Origin: Eucommia ulmoides
Lineage: Eukaryota; Streptophyta; Magnoliopsida; Garryales; Eucommiaceae
Assembly (NCBI GenBank): GCA_016647705.1
Contig: CM028329.1
Coordinates: 12,611,910-12,675,909 of the forward strand
Direction of reading: 5' to 3'
DNA: 64,000 bases
The stretch's first letter is position 1. The number at the start of each line of letters is the position of its first letter. The translations under genes were made by a program, and so were the position numbers. The notes under the pieces were generated by a model, which did no database searches, was not told the origin of the DNA, and saw only the letters and a list, made by a program, of their open reading frames with translations. Positions 10,244-22,362 of the stretch are shown here, in pieces.

Positions 10244-12622
10244 ATGGATACCATAGATTCAAATGATTTACCAATAACGGTGGAAATTGAAAATGATGAT
10301 GAGTCGCAAGAGGTGGAGGATGATGTCAAAAACAACACAATCGGAAAACGAAAGAGAGTAAAAAGAAGTTCAGTTTGGAGATTCTTTGTGACAATCAACG
10401 AGAAGAATCAAGATGGTAAGCAATTATGTAAGTGTAAGAAATGTGGGAAAACAATGGTCGGTGATAGCTGGTATGGTACCGGTAACATGAACCGTCATAT
10501 TAAATCTTGTCCTGGAATCAATTCACAAGATGTAGGACAAATGATATTAGATCACAGTCAAGGCTCACTATCAACTAGAAGTCGAAAAATTGATCAAGAG
10601 AAATTTCGTGAGTTGTTGATTGCCGCTATTGTCATGCATGATTTACCATTATCGTTTGTTGAGTACAAGGGCATACGAGATTTATTATCGTATTTGAATG
10701 AGGATGTGGTTCATATCTCTAGGAATACTGCTAAGGCTGATCTTTTCAAAATGCATAAGAGAGAGAAGGTAAAAGTAAACTACATGTTTGAAAAATGCCC
10801 TGGTAGAGTTTGCTTAACCTCTGATATGTGGTCATCCCTCACTACTGATGGCTATGTATGTGTCACAGGGCATTTTATTGATAGTGATTGGATTTTACAT
10901 AAAAGGGTAGTAAGTTTTTGTTACATGCCACCTCCACATAATGGTGTTTCTATGAGTGAGAAAGCTTATGCTTTGTTATCTGATTGGGGAATAGATAATA
11001 AACTGTTTTCTTTGACTTTGGATAATGCATCGTGCAATGATGCGTTTGTGAGAATGTTGACAAGTCAATTGAATTTGAGAAACAATCTTTTGTGCAAGGG
11101 TGTATTTTTTCATTTAAGGTGTTGTGCCCACATTCTCAACTTGGTAGTGCAAGATGGTTTAAAAGAAATAAGTTCATACATTGAGAAGATTCGTGAGAGT
11201 GTGAAATATATTAAAGGGTCACAGGTGAGAAAGCATAAGTTCTTAGAATGTGTGAATTTTTTGTCTTTAAATGCTAAGAAAGGATTACGACAATATGTTC
11301 CTATTCGATGGAATTCAACTTACCTAATGCTTGAAAGTGCATTATATTTTTGTAGTGCATTTTGTCATTTGGAATTAAGTGACTCTAATTATAAGCATAA
11401 TCCTTCTGCTTGTGAATGGGAGAAAGGAGAAAAAATTAAGAAGTTCTTGACCTTGTTTTATGATATTACTTGTCAATTTTCTGGAACGAAGTACCCTACT
11501 GCCAATTTGTATTTTCCTTCGGTTTTCATGACCTATTTGACTTTGAGAGAATACAGAAATTCCGATGATGAATATATGGTGAATATGGCTATTAAAATGC
11601 TTGAGAAATTTAAGAAATATTGGTCGGAGTTTAGTATGATATTGGCTATTGCTGTGATCTTGGATCCTCAATATAAGATTCAATTTGTTGATTTTAGCTA
11701 CCGAAAACTATATGGGAGTGGTTCAGTTGAGTTCTTGTGTGTCCGAGATAATTTGAATTTGCTTTTTAATGAATATATGAAATCTTCTAAGTCTTCGGCC
11801 ATATCATCCTGTCCCGACAAGTGTAGTGACCAAGGCGACCTCAATGAAAATCTTCTTAGTAAAGAAAATCGAGATGTATTGAGGGTAAGTTATTAATTTG
11901 TATTTTTTCTAAATATTTTTAATTTTTATTGATATCTTAATTTACGTTGATATTTTTTCTAAATATTTTTAATTATAGGAGTTCGATTCTTTTGAAAGTG
12001 GTGAATTTGGTTCGGGTGCACAAAAAACTGAATTGGAATTATACTTGGATGAACGAAGAATAGATAGAAATTCGAAATTGGATATTTTGAAATTTTGGAA
12101 AGCGAATCAATTTCGTTATCTAGAACTTTCTTCCATGGCCCGTGATGTGTTGAGCATTCCTGTGTCCACTGTTGCTTCTGAATCTACATTTAATATAAGT
12201 GGGAGAGTAATTGATTAACATCGAAGTTCACTCAAGCCTGAAACCGTTGAAGCTTTACTTTGTACCAAAGATTGGTTATTTGGGGCTATGGGTAATCTTT
12301 TCTTTTTTTGGAGATTATATTTCATTTGAGTTTATATTTGTCTTACAATTATAATTTTATTAGTAATGTTTTTTTTCACAAAAATTTAAATGCAGAAACT
12401 GCAAAAGTTCGATTGGACGAACTTACTGAAGACGTTTTGAATTTAGATATCAACAAAGAAGATGCGTCGGTAATGTCGCATTCGACTCAATGCTCAAACA
12501 TTATGCAGGTTTATTGATTTTTTTTCTTGCATTTTGTTACTTATAAAAAATTCATTAATTGTTGAATATTGATATTATAAATTGTCTTTCTAAAATATTT
12601 TTTTTTTGTTGTACAGGATTAA
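10244..12622 (+). pseudogene. hAT transposase (BED zinc finger), one premature stop
   Basis: Exons: 10,244-11,884, 11,979-12,291, 12,396-12,508 and 12,617-12,622; all introns are GT-AG and join in frame, giving 691 codons including the stop. Residues ~45-90 form a BED zinc finger (CKKC ... HIKSC). Next come the RNase-H-like core, with LTSDMWSS and LTLDNASCND giving two acidic residues, the conserved RCCAHILNL and PIRWNSTYLML motifs, and the C-terminal hAT dimerisation domain (LELYLDERR ... VASESTFNISGRVID). TAA at 12,216-12,218 (codon 627) replaces the glutamine codon CAA expected at this spot; the frame downstream stays open (RSSLKPETVEALLCTKDWLFG). The start ATG follows directly after a splice acceptor (TGTAG). 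The product would bind the element ends and cut and rejoin DNA in the nucleus. Truncation in the dimerisation domain probably inactivates it. Confidence 0.92.
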
Positions 12623-13725
12623 GGTGTTTGACAATTGGAAAGTCATTAGTTTATTATGTTTATTATGGATCCATTGACAATTAATTTAAGATATTCCATA
12701 TTTGGTGGTGTTATGTGAATGATGTTTGTGTTGGTATTTTTTTTTTTTTGTGTGTGACATTGTAAATGTAATGTTGGATTTATTTTTTGGTTTGGTTTGT
12801 TTTGGTTGAAATTGTTTTTTTTTTTTTTTTTTTTGTTTTTTGCTTTTATAATAATTTGTTAAGATGATTTTAAATTAACAGGTTAACAGGTCGTTAACGT
12901 GTAATGGGTTAACAGGTCGTTAACGTGTAATGGGTTAACGTGTAATGGGTAGGTTAATATGTAATAGAAACCTATCAGGTCTTATCGTGTCGTGTTTACC
13001 TGATAGGTTTCGTGTCATCGTGTAACACGAAAATTATCGTGTCGTGTCATGTCGACACGATAATTTTCGTGTCGTGTTCGTGTTTGGGTCTTATCGTATT
13101 TCGTGTTATCGTGTCATGACCTGTTACACGACCTGTTACCTGTTTTGCCAGCCCTATTTACAAGGGGAACATTTGTTCTTTATTTTCAATCTATTTTATT
13201 TGTTGCTTCTCTCTCATAAATAAAATTTTCTTATTTTCCTACATAAAAAGACAAAAAATATTCAAAAAATGGGAATTAGTATGATAACTAAAACTGAAGA
13301 AAATTACTTGGACTAGTTTGAATGTAAAGATTTATTTAAACTCAAGTACCATTTTTGGATGGGTGTTTTGGGTTGCCTAACACATTTTTCTAGTATAACC
13401 GACCCCTCGAACTTTTAAAAAAACTTTGGTGAAGACCAACTGTTTTTGAGTCAAAATCTGGGTCATTCTTAAAATAAAATAATTCTCTAAAATCCTGGCG
13501 ACTTAGCATATCATTTAACTCAATGTTCGGTGGCGACTCTATTTGTTAAACAAATCTTGGTCCAAAGAATGTTTTTCAAAACCGGTGCCTTGAAATGTCC
13601 CTAAAACTAGTTTTCTAAAATAAATGGATTTTCAGGATTTCGAGAGTGAGGAAACCGAATTGCGTTCTCTTCTTCTCTCGCCTTCTTCATTTTTTTTTCC
13701 AAAGAATCCAGGGTTCATCACAAAT

Positions 13726-14709
13726 GTTGTCCCATAGATCTACCCAAAAGGGTGAATTGGATAAATACAAAAATTTAAATAAATAAATTATTAATCAAAC
13801 AATCATCAATTTCCCTATCCGATTATTATCTTGAGTTACAGCGGAAATATATTTATCTAGATGCAGAACTAAACAAGTCGGAATAGAGAAATTGAACCCA
13901 GAGATTTATCCTGATTCAGTAAGCTATTTGCCAACGTCCAGTCTGTTGAGCCCCCGCAAGGATTTCGCAATCCACTAAGCTTGATTCCTTTCTGAGGTAG
14001 CAACCAAACTCTTACAATTATTTTCACAGGTTCAAGACTAACCTAATCTTTTCTTTGACTCAGAATCAAACTTTTACAATTTTCCTTTTACCTTGCTCAG
14101 GAAAAACTTTTGCAAGATAAGAATCAAATATATCTATATTTTTACCATGCTAAAAACTAATATAATCCTTTTACAGGCAAGAATCAAACCTAATCTCTTT
14201 ACATACTAAGAATTAAATCTAAACCTTGATTAGACACCGACCCAATAAGTCTAATCATCTCATACTCACCGAATACCAAAAAAAAACTAATATTATTTTT
14301 CTTCCCACATGAGCTTCTATCACATCAATACAAAATATGCTCAATTAATATCCCGATAAACTACGTGATAAAACTATGTGAGCATATAAATCTTATTATA
14401 CTCAATTAAAAAACAATGATTATGTAAATCAGATTAAGTAGACAAAAATCGTTTCACAAGATATGCAAGATATTCAAAGATAGAAATTAATTTTTCCTAA
14501 CACAAAATTACTATGAGCTCAGATAAATATCTCTATCAAGTAAACCACATTATATCAAATAAACTGCAATATTTCAATCAGTGCCTTAATATGAAAGTGG
14601 AACATACCTTTATTTTCCCATATTTCTGATTATGTTCTCTAAAAACTTGTAATATAAACAGAAGAACGGAAACAGTTTTGTTATGTCTCTAACAATCTGA
14701 AAGTAGAAC
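13726..14709. repeat. Repeat D1 (unclassified, related to D2)
   Basis: Begins TGTTGTCCCATAGATCTACCC with AAAAGGGTGAATTGG and contains TTACAGCGGAAATATAT, GTAGCAACCAAACTCTTACAA and CTTGATTAGACACCGACCC. The same ordered words occur in D2 (19,372-21,485) as AGAGGGGGGATGAATTGG, TAGCAGCGGATATAT, GTAGGAACCAAATCTTTACAA and CTGATTAGACACTCCC. It is probably part of an LTR retroelement; no coding region seen. Confidence 0.55.
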
Positions 14710-14914
14710 TGTAAGACCCTAATTTTAGCACATGCATGATTTTAGCCACATTTTAGAACATTTAGGAAATAACGGGGTAGAATGTGTTATTGATTATCCA
14801 ATTTAAAATTGTAAGGGGTGAATTTGGGATTTTAAGAATATTAAAATTCAAAAGAAGTTTAAATAATAACCTAAAGGAAAATTGAGGGGAGGTTAGTGTA
14901 ATTTGGAAAAAAAC

Positions 14915-14963
<49 letters not shown>

Positions 14964-16970
14964 CATACCCATATTTTCACCTACACCACAGTGGGATAAA
15001 AAAAACCAAGAATTGGAAAGAGAAATTTGACGTGGCAATATGAGGATCAAGTTCAAACCACCGAATTCATGCATATATATATATATATAATCACACATGC
15101 ACCGAGCATTCTAGAACCCAAGAAGAAGAAGAAATCTTAAAAACAGGGAAGAGAGAGATGAACCTGAGCATGAGAAAGTGGGTTCGGCAGTGTGATCGGC
15201 GATCGTAAAGGGGTGTGTGTGTTCCGTCGACGGCGGGTGTGGGTTCAGTTATGAGCAATTGTATGTGTGTGTATTCCTCTATTTTGATCCAGCGTGCATG
15301 TGTGTGTCACTGGCATGTGTGTGTGAGTGTTGCCATCGGTCGGATTTGTCGATGAGTAGGGGTGGGTTTCGGCGGTGTATGTGTGAGTGCATTCGTGATC
15401 GTTGCAGTCACCGGCGGTATTCTACTCATCCGGTGAGAGGGATCGTCGTGGGTGTTGTGCTGCCATTGGCCGGTGTGGGGTTGTTGTCCGTTGCTCGGTG
15501 TCGCTGCTCTGTGTGTGTGTGTATGTGTCGGACGTCAATGGTGTGGATGTGTGCGTCGTCAGTTTGGCTGGCGAGGATATGGGGTGTCGTGTGGCGGAGA
15601 TGATAAGATGACTGGTGTAGGGGCGATCGGCGGTGAAACAGGAAACAGAATAGAGGCGGGGAACCGAAAGAAGAAAGAAGAAGAGGAAAAAAAAATACAG
15701 AAAGAACCCCAATCGAATCCAAAACCCGTCTCGCGACCCATGAACAATTCAGAATGGGTAACGTTTTTCGTTGAATTTATTTTAGTTCATAAAATTAAAT
15801 TAACGCATTGAAAATTTCGTAGCAAGAATAGTAAATTTGGGAATGCAGTAACTTTTAACGAAATGAAAATTTACCAAATAATAATTTTACATAATAAAAT
15901 GTGGGGAATGGGAAAATACGGAACATAGGGACTGCATTTGCATAATTAAGTCATTTTTACATAAAATATTAATTTAGACCCTATCACTAATAGGTTCGCA
16001 GGCACCGGAGTAATGTTAGAGTATAGTCGGTAAAAGCTTTTGGGAGCGGATCACGAGGTGAGTGTACTGTCTTCTTGCAAATTATTTGTATATATCTATG
16101 ATGGAAAATGGTTGTTTTTAAATTAGATGCTTTTGAAAATTATGCGGTGATTTGATGATGTTAATTACACGATATTATTGAGTGATGTGATCCACCTTGG
16201 CGGAGCGATGTTATCCGCTTCGATGGAGTGATGTTTATCTGCTTCGGCAGAGTGATGCTAGACATTTATACTGCACAATGATTATCCGCTTTGGCGGAGT
16301 GATGGGTATTCGTAGGAAGGCATATCTTATGGATGGTACGGTACCGTCGCAACTCCCGATCGTGAGGTTAAAAAGATCACTATGGCTAGCCAGTGTGTGT
16401 TGTGATGGAATTGGTGTGTTTGAGATGTGTGTTTGAGGTGTGTGTTTAAGATGTGATGGTTACTTATGTTGGGCGATTTATTATTTATTATAGTTATTGG
16501 TATGAGTTTATACTAGATGAATTTGGATGGAACTTATCTATATCGCTTAATTTTCACTGCTTATATACTTATGCTCGATCCATATTTAATTATGGTAATA
16601 TTTAGAGTGCATTATTATCTTTATAAAAAAAATATTTTACTAAGAAGGCAGTACACTCGCAGGTAAAATAGCTAGGAGTCGGTCGGTCCCCTACTGGCGC
16701 CAGATAGAATTATGCGGGTCACGCAAATGAGTCATTTGAGAAAAATTCTGGAGACGAGATATCAGAAATGAAATCTAAGTGAGGTTCAGGGGATTTGTTT
16801 GATTGTATTTATATTCGGGACGGTGTATTCCTATCGGGTGAGACTAGTATTTGTGTTGTATAGATTTACAATTTTGTTATAGACGTCTTGAAGTTGGTTG
16901 GTCAATTGGGCAGTGCCATGTCTACGTCACGCCGGCCCCGCATGACGGGTGTCCGGGGTAGGGTGTGACA
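14710..16970 (+). mobile_element. Solo LTR, family L4 (2.26 kb)
   Basis: It starts TGTAAGACCCTAATTTT and ends ...GGGGTAGGGTGTGACA. Perfect 5-bp TSDs AGAAC flank it (14,705-14,709 and 16,971-16,975). It contains a (TA)n(GA)n microsatellite (14,918-14,968), a second TA run (15,072-15,089), a GC-rich TGTGTG-rich stretch (15,180-15,620) and a short tandem repeat (16,183-16,310). No retroviral-type genes are present; the overlapping open frames at 15,217-15,811 on both strands are low-complexity. Gypsy-type solo LTR is the best reading. Confidence 0.9.
16183..16310 (+). repeat. Short tandem repeat in L4 LTR
   Basis: About four imperfect copies of a ~28-bp unit of the form GGCGGAGTGATGTTATCCGCTT, differing in a few bases. 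It lies in the second half of the LTR. Confidence 0.7.
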
Positions 16971-17127
16971 AGAACAAACAAATTTTTTTGTTCCCATATG
17001 TTCTGTTTATGTTCCTAGAAATTATGAAATCCATTATTGTTTTTTTTACTAATTATGAAATTAGTAAAAAAAAATTACTGATTATGAAGTTAGTAAATTT
17101 TTTAACATAAATTGTTTTCAAATTTTT

Positions 17128-17680
17128 TTTCCGATATTATCTTGATTTTAAATTTTAATTTTAGAGAGTAGTAATGTAATTTAAATAATTTTCAATCTTC
17201 AAATTTTGTACTTATCAAACAGACAAAGAGAATTCTAATACTTATAAACTAGCACTTAAAATTTTAATTTTATCAAACAAGTTTTTGATATTTTCAACAC
17301 TTAAAAATTCTAATATTTAAAATTCAGCACTCAAAAGTTTCAGTACTTAAAATTTAAACATTATCAAACAGGGCCTTAGACTCTATTAAAAATATTAGAA
17401 TATCGAGGCTCAAATTGATACTAAAACCATGATTGACAACTACTTAAATTTTAAGTGCTGAGAATTTTAAGTGTTGAATCTTAAATGCTGGAATTTTAAG
17501 CGTTGAAAATATCATAAACTTGTTTGATAAAATTAAAATTTTCAATGCTGATGTTTAAGTGTTGAATCATTTTTGTCTATTTGATAAGTACAAAATTTGA
17601 AGATCGAAAATTATTTAATTTACATTACTACTCTTAAATTAAATTTTTACTGAAATCAAGATAATGCGGAGAAAAAATCG
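17128..17680. repeat. Long imperfect inverted repeat (foldback/MITE-like)
   Basis: The left arm (about 17,128-17,364) and the reverse complement of the right arm (about 17,435-17,680) share ATTATCTTGATTT, AGTAGTAATGTAA, CTTCAAATTTTGTACTTATC and TTTTAATTTTATCAAACAAG in order. The left arm ends TATCAAACAGGGCC, which looks like the terminus of a non-autonomous DNA transposon. A third copy of one arm is in the UGT intron (23,885-24,105), ending TATCAAACATGGCC. Confidence 0.75.
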
Positions 17681-18573
17681 AGAACAAAATACTAAAATAA
17701 AACACTAATAATTCAAATATATGAATTATCACGACTAAACAATAATATAGAGTTCAACCAAAAACAATATATTAAATCCGAAAATTAATCAATTCAATTC
17801 CACGCTAACCCTAGGTTTACTAAGGGTAAAAATGCCTCAACAAAAAAAAATTAAAGAAAAAATTACTAAGGTCATTAAGTGCCAAAAAATTAAGTCAAGA
17901 CCCAATGACTTAAAATTTTAGACCCATTAATTTACATTTTTAAGTGGCGCTTAATTAATTAAGTATTATTAATTATGCTTATGAAATAAACTTATTTTAT
18001 TATATACTTTTTTTTTAGTTAGTTTTAAATTTGGATTTGTGATATGGGAAAACTCCCGCTCACAACTGACATAGGCATGAGAGTTTTAATGGATCGGATC
18101 GGGTCAGTAATCCGACCTGGAGTAAATAGACCTGATGTATTATCTAGGTCGAGCATGACAGGCCCATCTGGAATAGGACTTCAGCAATTCACTATACAAA
18201 TTAAACAGCCTCACGAAGAGGCTCGTCAATGGGCAGTCTAAAGCCCACGGTGTTCAGGTCAAAGGAAGAATAGGTCAGCCCATGCTAACGGTCACTCCTA
18301 TGCATGGGTACATTATGAGCCATTAATTGTAATGCCCCACATTAAGTGGAGCATGTTACAGAGATCATCTTCTGGATAAATGAAAAGATCGTAGATATCT
18401 ACCATACCGTTAAGAAAAGATCTCGTAACAGGCGACCTCACCAATGAAACGATAGAGGATAATCGAGCCTATATAAAGTGAATGTATCATTGTTTATTTC
18501 TTACGATTCAATCTATGTATTAGCCTCCTCTATTACCAGATTAATTTATTCTCACGGTGAAGGTTCTTTGGCT

Positions 18574-19371
18574 GAAGCATTCGCAACTCTGGTAGTGATT
18601 GACTACTTCACCAAGTGGGTCTAAGCTGAAGCATTCGCAACAGTGGGAGAGAATGAGGTAAAGAAATTCCTTTGGAAGAATATAATTTGTCATTTTAGTA
18701 TTCCTGCAGTACTCATATCTAATAATGGAACACCTTTTACCGGTGGCAGAGTTGCATGGATGTACGACAAACTAAAGATTCAACATCGTACATCTAGCCC
18801 AGTGTACCCACAAGCTGAGGTGACAAATCGTTCCATCAAGGAGGCACTCAAAAAACGACAGGATGATGCCAAATAAAAGTGGGTAGAAGAACTCCCACGA
18901 GTATTGTGGGCTCACCGGACCACTCCAACGTCTACCATAAGGGAGACACATTTCTCCATGACTTACGAAACTAAGGTTGTTGTTCCAGTGGAGATATGGT
19001 TGCCATCCAGATGAGATGGTACAATCAACCTAGTAGAGAATGAAGAAGCCAAACGAGAAGAGATGAACTAGCTGGAGGAGAGATATGACAAGGCATCAAT
19101 GCGAATGATAGCTAACAAGTCAAGGATGGCACAATTGTATAACCATGTAGTACGTCCACGACACTTTGCAATAGGAGACCTGGTACTTTGGAGGGTAATG
19201 CCTCATTGCCCAGAAGCTCGCTTGTGAAAGTTAACTCCTAGCTGGGAAGGCCCTTATCGAGTTACCAAAGTAAATAGGCCAAGGCCCAATGACCTATTAG
19301 TTGGAAGATCTTGATAGTATGGCAATCCCCAAGACTTGGAACATCTCTCATGTTAGTCTAGTGAGCTACCT
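18574..19371 (+). pseudogene. Ty3/gypsy integrase remnant
   Basis: The readable frame gives VVIDYFTKWV, then ISNNGTPFTGG, then SPVYPQAEVTNRSIKEALKK, VLWAHRTTPT, and the C-terminal PRHFAIGDLVLWRV and LTPSWEGPYRV. These are the integrase core and C-terminal domain. The first catalytic Asp (IDYF) and the Glu (QAEVTNR) are visible; the second Asp is Asn (SNNG instead of SDNG). At least five stops interrupt the frame. A 17-bp word GCTGAAGCATTCGCAAC occurs twice near the start (18,572 and 18,624), marking the rearranged junction with the LTR. Protease, RT and RNase H are missing. Not functional. Confidence 0.85.
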
Positions 19372-21490
19372 AAGAGGGGGGATGAATTGGTTAGTAATAA
19401 AAATTAATCAAGTAATAGCACTTCAAAAAAATCAAATAATTAGTTTTATCCTAAATTAATTATTATCTTTATAGCAGCGGATATATGATATCAACTAAGT
19501 GCACACCCAAACAACAAAATATAAATAAAGTAAATAAAACATTATACCTAAAATTTATATTGGTTCACCAAGCTATTCTTAGCTAATCCAATTTCTCGAG
19601 CTCCGTGAAGAGTTGCACCCACTAATCACTATGATCTATTTAATCAGGTAGGAACCAAATCTTTACAAATGATTCTTTTCTCAGGTTCAGAATCAACCTT
19701 TACAATTCCTTTTCACAAGCTAAGGAATAACCCTATATTTTTCTCAGGTTAAAGATTAACCTAATTCTTTTATTCTTAGGCTAAGAATTAAATCTCACAC
19801 AAAAACACTCCAAGTATGCTTTTACCCAGTAAGGATTAAACCGTTATAAATTCACTTAAAAATAATTCTAGTCAGGAAGAATTACCCCTAATCTTTTTGT
19901 ACTCTAAGCGAAGATCAAAACCTCAATCTTTTTACCGAAAGAGATTGAAACCCAAGGTTACCCCTGATTAGACACTCCCAATAGTATCTAATCCGCTACA
20001 CAACTCACCAATTACAAAATTGTTAAGTTATTTTTTCCACTCGGAACTTCTACCACCCCCCAGATTAATTTGAACTCAATTAATATCTCGATACTAGTGA
20101 TAAAAAAATAGTGAGAATTTCAAAATTTTGATTTTAAATAAAAATGAGTAGCACACAATTTAGCACGTAATCAAATTTTGACAAGAAATTATTTCATAAT
20201 AATTTTCAAGCAATGTTAAAGTTCAGGAAAACGATTTAAAATATCACAATTCCAAGAAGAAGATAATGATATCAAATAACAATTAATAGTAAAGAACTTA
20301 GAACGATCTCACCAGGAATCCACCAAATAAATAAAATATAATTAGCAATGAAACTTCAAATCGGCAACACCAATAATCCACACCAAATATTCTCAAGAAC
20401 AATTCTCAAGAATAGTCTTACAATGCACTCAGCATAAATTCAAAATGATTACTCTCAGAAAGCTCAGGAATTGAATAGCTTTTAAAATTCAATTGATTGA
20501 GATTTTTGAAGCCTAAAAAACGCAGCTCTATTTATAAGGAATTAGAACAAGCTCTCCAACGGCTAATTCCCATATATCATGACAAATAATTGCACTAATA
20601 GACCTCTTATATCATTATGAATTAATCTTGGTATAATTTACTTAATTATAACTTTTAAAATGTTCAATTAAATCTATCAAATATTTTTTCAAACTTAGAT
20701 AGGATAGGAAGAACTACATGAACTAAATTGAGAAATAATCAAAATACATAAACCATATCTATAGGGAAAGCAAAATATCAACCATATATCTTAAATTCCA
20801 TCAGATCCCTAAGATAACTCCCATATCCTAACCATAAAATGGCTAGTAACGGCTACTTTTTGGATCAAAACCATGAAAATCTCGAATCTTGAAACCGACC
20901 GTCGGTTGACCAACTAGAAGGCGTAAGTCGACCGCCCGATTCAGGATGTAGCCCAAGCCAAAAACTCTTCGCCCATAGGTCAACCTCCGCTCCTTCTTTT
21001 GTCGACCGGACAATTCAAAGAGTTCTTCAAGCCAATCTCTCAACTTTGGTCTATCGGCCTAACAATTCAGAGAGTTTCACTTTTGACCATAGGTCGACCT
21101 ATCAATTCAGAGACTGAATCGTTTCTCCAGCTCATTCTCATCGGTTGACCGATCCGTGTTGGTCGATTGACCGATCCTGCTAGAATTTCTCTCCTTAATT
21201 CATTTTCAACTCAAATCTTCGACGTTTTTACCTCTTTAATCGATTTCTTTTCTCGGTTAACATAATTAACTCCTTAAATTAATTTTAACTGCTCTGCAAA
21301 GGGATTAGATGACGAACCACCCTCAACAAGACTATTCGATTAACTCAATAACATCCTACGGCAGAACAAGCAATAATCAAAGCAGAGAAAACGAAGAAAA
21401 GCAACGCAACCAAAGGATTTAGGAAAGATGAGAACTTATGCGAAATGGAAGTGATCTTCTGTCTCTCTTCTCTTGAATCGTTACGAAAGT
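19372..21490. repeat. Repeat D2 inside the gypsy element
   Basis: It starts after the integrase tail at AGAGGGGGGATGAATTGG and shares ordered words with D1. Its right half (20,870-21,180) contains several copies of GTCGACC/GGTTGACCGAT with CAATTCAGAGAG, a short interspersed repeat. No protein is recognised. The minus-strand open frame at 21,043-20,843 lies within these repeats and is not convincing. It is likely an older LTR-element insertion, exact ends not found. Confidence 0.5.
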
Positions 21491-22116
21491 CAGGAGGGTA
21501 AATGATATAGGAAAACTCCCGCTCATAACTGACATAGGCATGGGAGCTTTAATGGGTCGGATCGGGTCAGTAATCCGACCTAGAGTAAATAGACCTTATG
21601 TATTATTTGGGCTGAGCATGACAAGCCCATTTGGGAAAGGACTTCACCAGTTCACTATACAGCCCACGATGTTCAGGTCAAAGGAAGAATAGGTTGGCCC
21701 ACGGTAACGGTCGCTCCCATGCATGGGTACGTTATGAGCTATTAACTAAATTGGCTCACATTAAGTGGAGCACGTTATAGAGATCATCTTCTGAATAGAT
21801 GGAGAGGATCGTAGATATCTACCATGCCATTAGGAAAAGATCTCGTAACGGGTGACCTCACTAATGAAACGGTAGAGAATAACCGAGCCTATATAAAGGG
21901 AATGTATCATTTTTTATTTCTTACGATTCAATCTGTGTATTAGTCTCCTCCATTGCCAGATTAACTTATTCTTATACCAGGGGTTCTTTGGTCGACACTA
22001 CACCGGTCTCTCTTTAGAACTTAACGGTTTTGCTGGTTGAAGAAGAAAGGTAAAGACGTTTTTGGTACGTGAGAAATTGATCACACGTGCTGAGAATTTC
22101 CGGCAACATCAATTTG

Positions 22117-22362
22117 TATTATCAGACGAAGCTAACTCCCTAGTTTTAAGTGTTTTTTTAGTTATTAAAAATACTAGAATACCGAGGCTCAAATTGATAC
22201 TAACTCCGTAGTTTGGGGATTAAATGTGTAATTAAAACAAATTTTAGTTCGGACAGATTTTTAAAACATAGCATGCGCTACTCGTGCTCCTTTGTCTCAT
22301 ACCTCTGTATGACTTGTTTATTTAGATTGAGACTTCTCCCAGAAACAGAAGCAGAGAAGAAA
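22117..22362 (+). promoter_or_regulatory. Remaining proximal upstream region of the UGT gene
   Basis: Only 246 bp separate the gypsy element's TSD from the UGT ATG. No clear TATA box is visible; TTTTTAAAAC near 22,259 is a weak candidate. The stretch 22,165-22,210 (ATTAAAAATACTAGAATACCGAGGCTC) is nearly repeated at 17,385-17,427, which shows that gene-flanking DNA exists on both sides of the insertion. Confidence 0.4.

Larger units (their letters stand above)
8685..13156 (+). mobile_element. hAT transposon, near-complete (4472 bp)
   Basis: Perfect 8-bp TSDs TTTACAAG lie at 8677-8684 and 13,157-13,164. The ends are perfect 20-bp inverted repeats, TAGGGCTGGCAAAACAGGTA at the left and its reverse complement at the right. 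Subterminal regions (8700-8940 and 12,880-13,140) are crowded with ACACGATAA, CGTGTCGTGT and GGTTAACAGGTCGTTAACGTG words, as expected for transposase binding sites. It carries a transposase gene (10,244-12,622). The insertion is 12 bp from the end of the L2 element, inside L1 copy A. Perfect TSDs and TIRs suggest a young insertion. Confidence 0.96.
2089..13720 (+). mobile_element. L1-family long LTR, copy A (twice interrupted)
   Basis: It starts TGTAGACATCGC and ends ...TTCATCA. The flanks CAACT (2084-2088) and CAAAT (13,721-13,725) fit a 5-bp TSD with one mismatch. Removing the L2 element (4595-8672) and the hAT (8685-13,156) leaves about 3.1 kb, the same size as copy B (42,864-52,707) after its insertion is removed. 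A third, shorter copy lies inverted at 54,709-56,920. There is no gag or pol, so this is best read as a solo LTR of a long-LTR retroelement. The lineage is undetermined; Ogre/Tat-like elements have LTRs this long. Confidence 0.75.
18040..22111 (+). mobile_element. Ty3/gypsy retroelement, decayed
   Basis: 5-bp TSDs ATTTG are perfect (18,035-18,039 and 22,112-22,116). The 3' LTR (21,503-22,111, 609 bp) starts TGATATAGGAAAACTCCC and ends ...CCGGCAACATCA. The 5' LTR (18,040-~18,572) lacks its end and runs directly into integrase. An integrase remnant follows, then repeat D2. The integrase resembles the Tat/Retand lineage of plant gypsy elements (family knowledge). The PPT candidate is GTCAGGAGGGTAAA just before the 3' LTR. 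Its right end lies 247 bp upstream of the UGT start codon. Confidence 0.88.

Noticed and set aside
15217..15811. Several overlapping frames on both strands
   Set aside because: They lie in the GC-rich TGTGTG block of a TSD-bounded solo LTR and have low-complexity translations.
22213..22362. Upstream extension of the UGT reading frame
   Set aside because: The extra 50 residues do not resemble the UGT family; homology begins at the ATG at 22,363.
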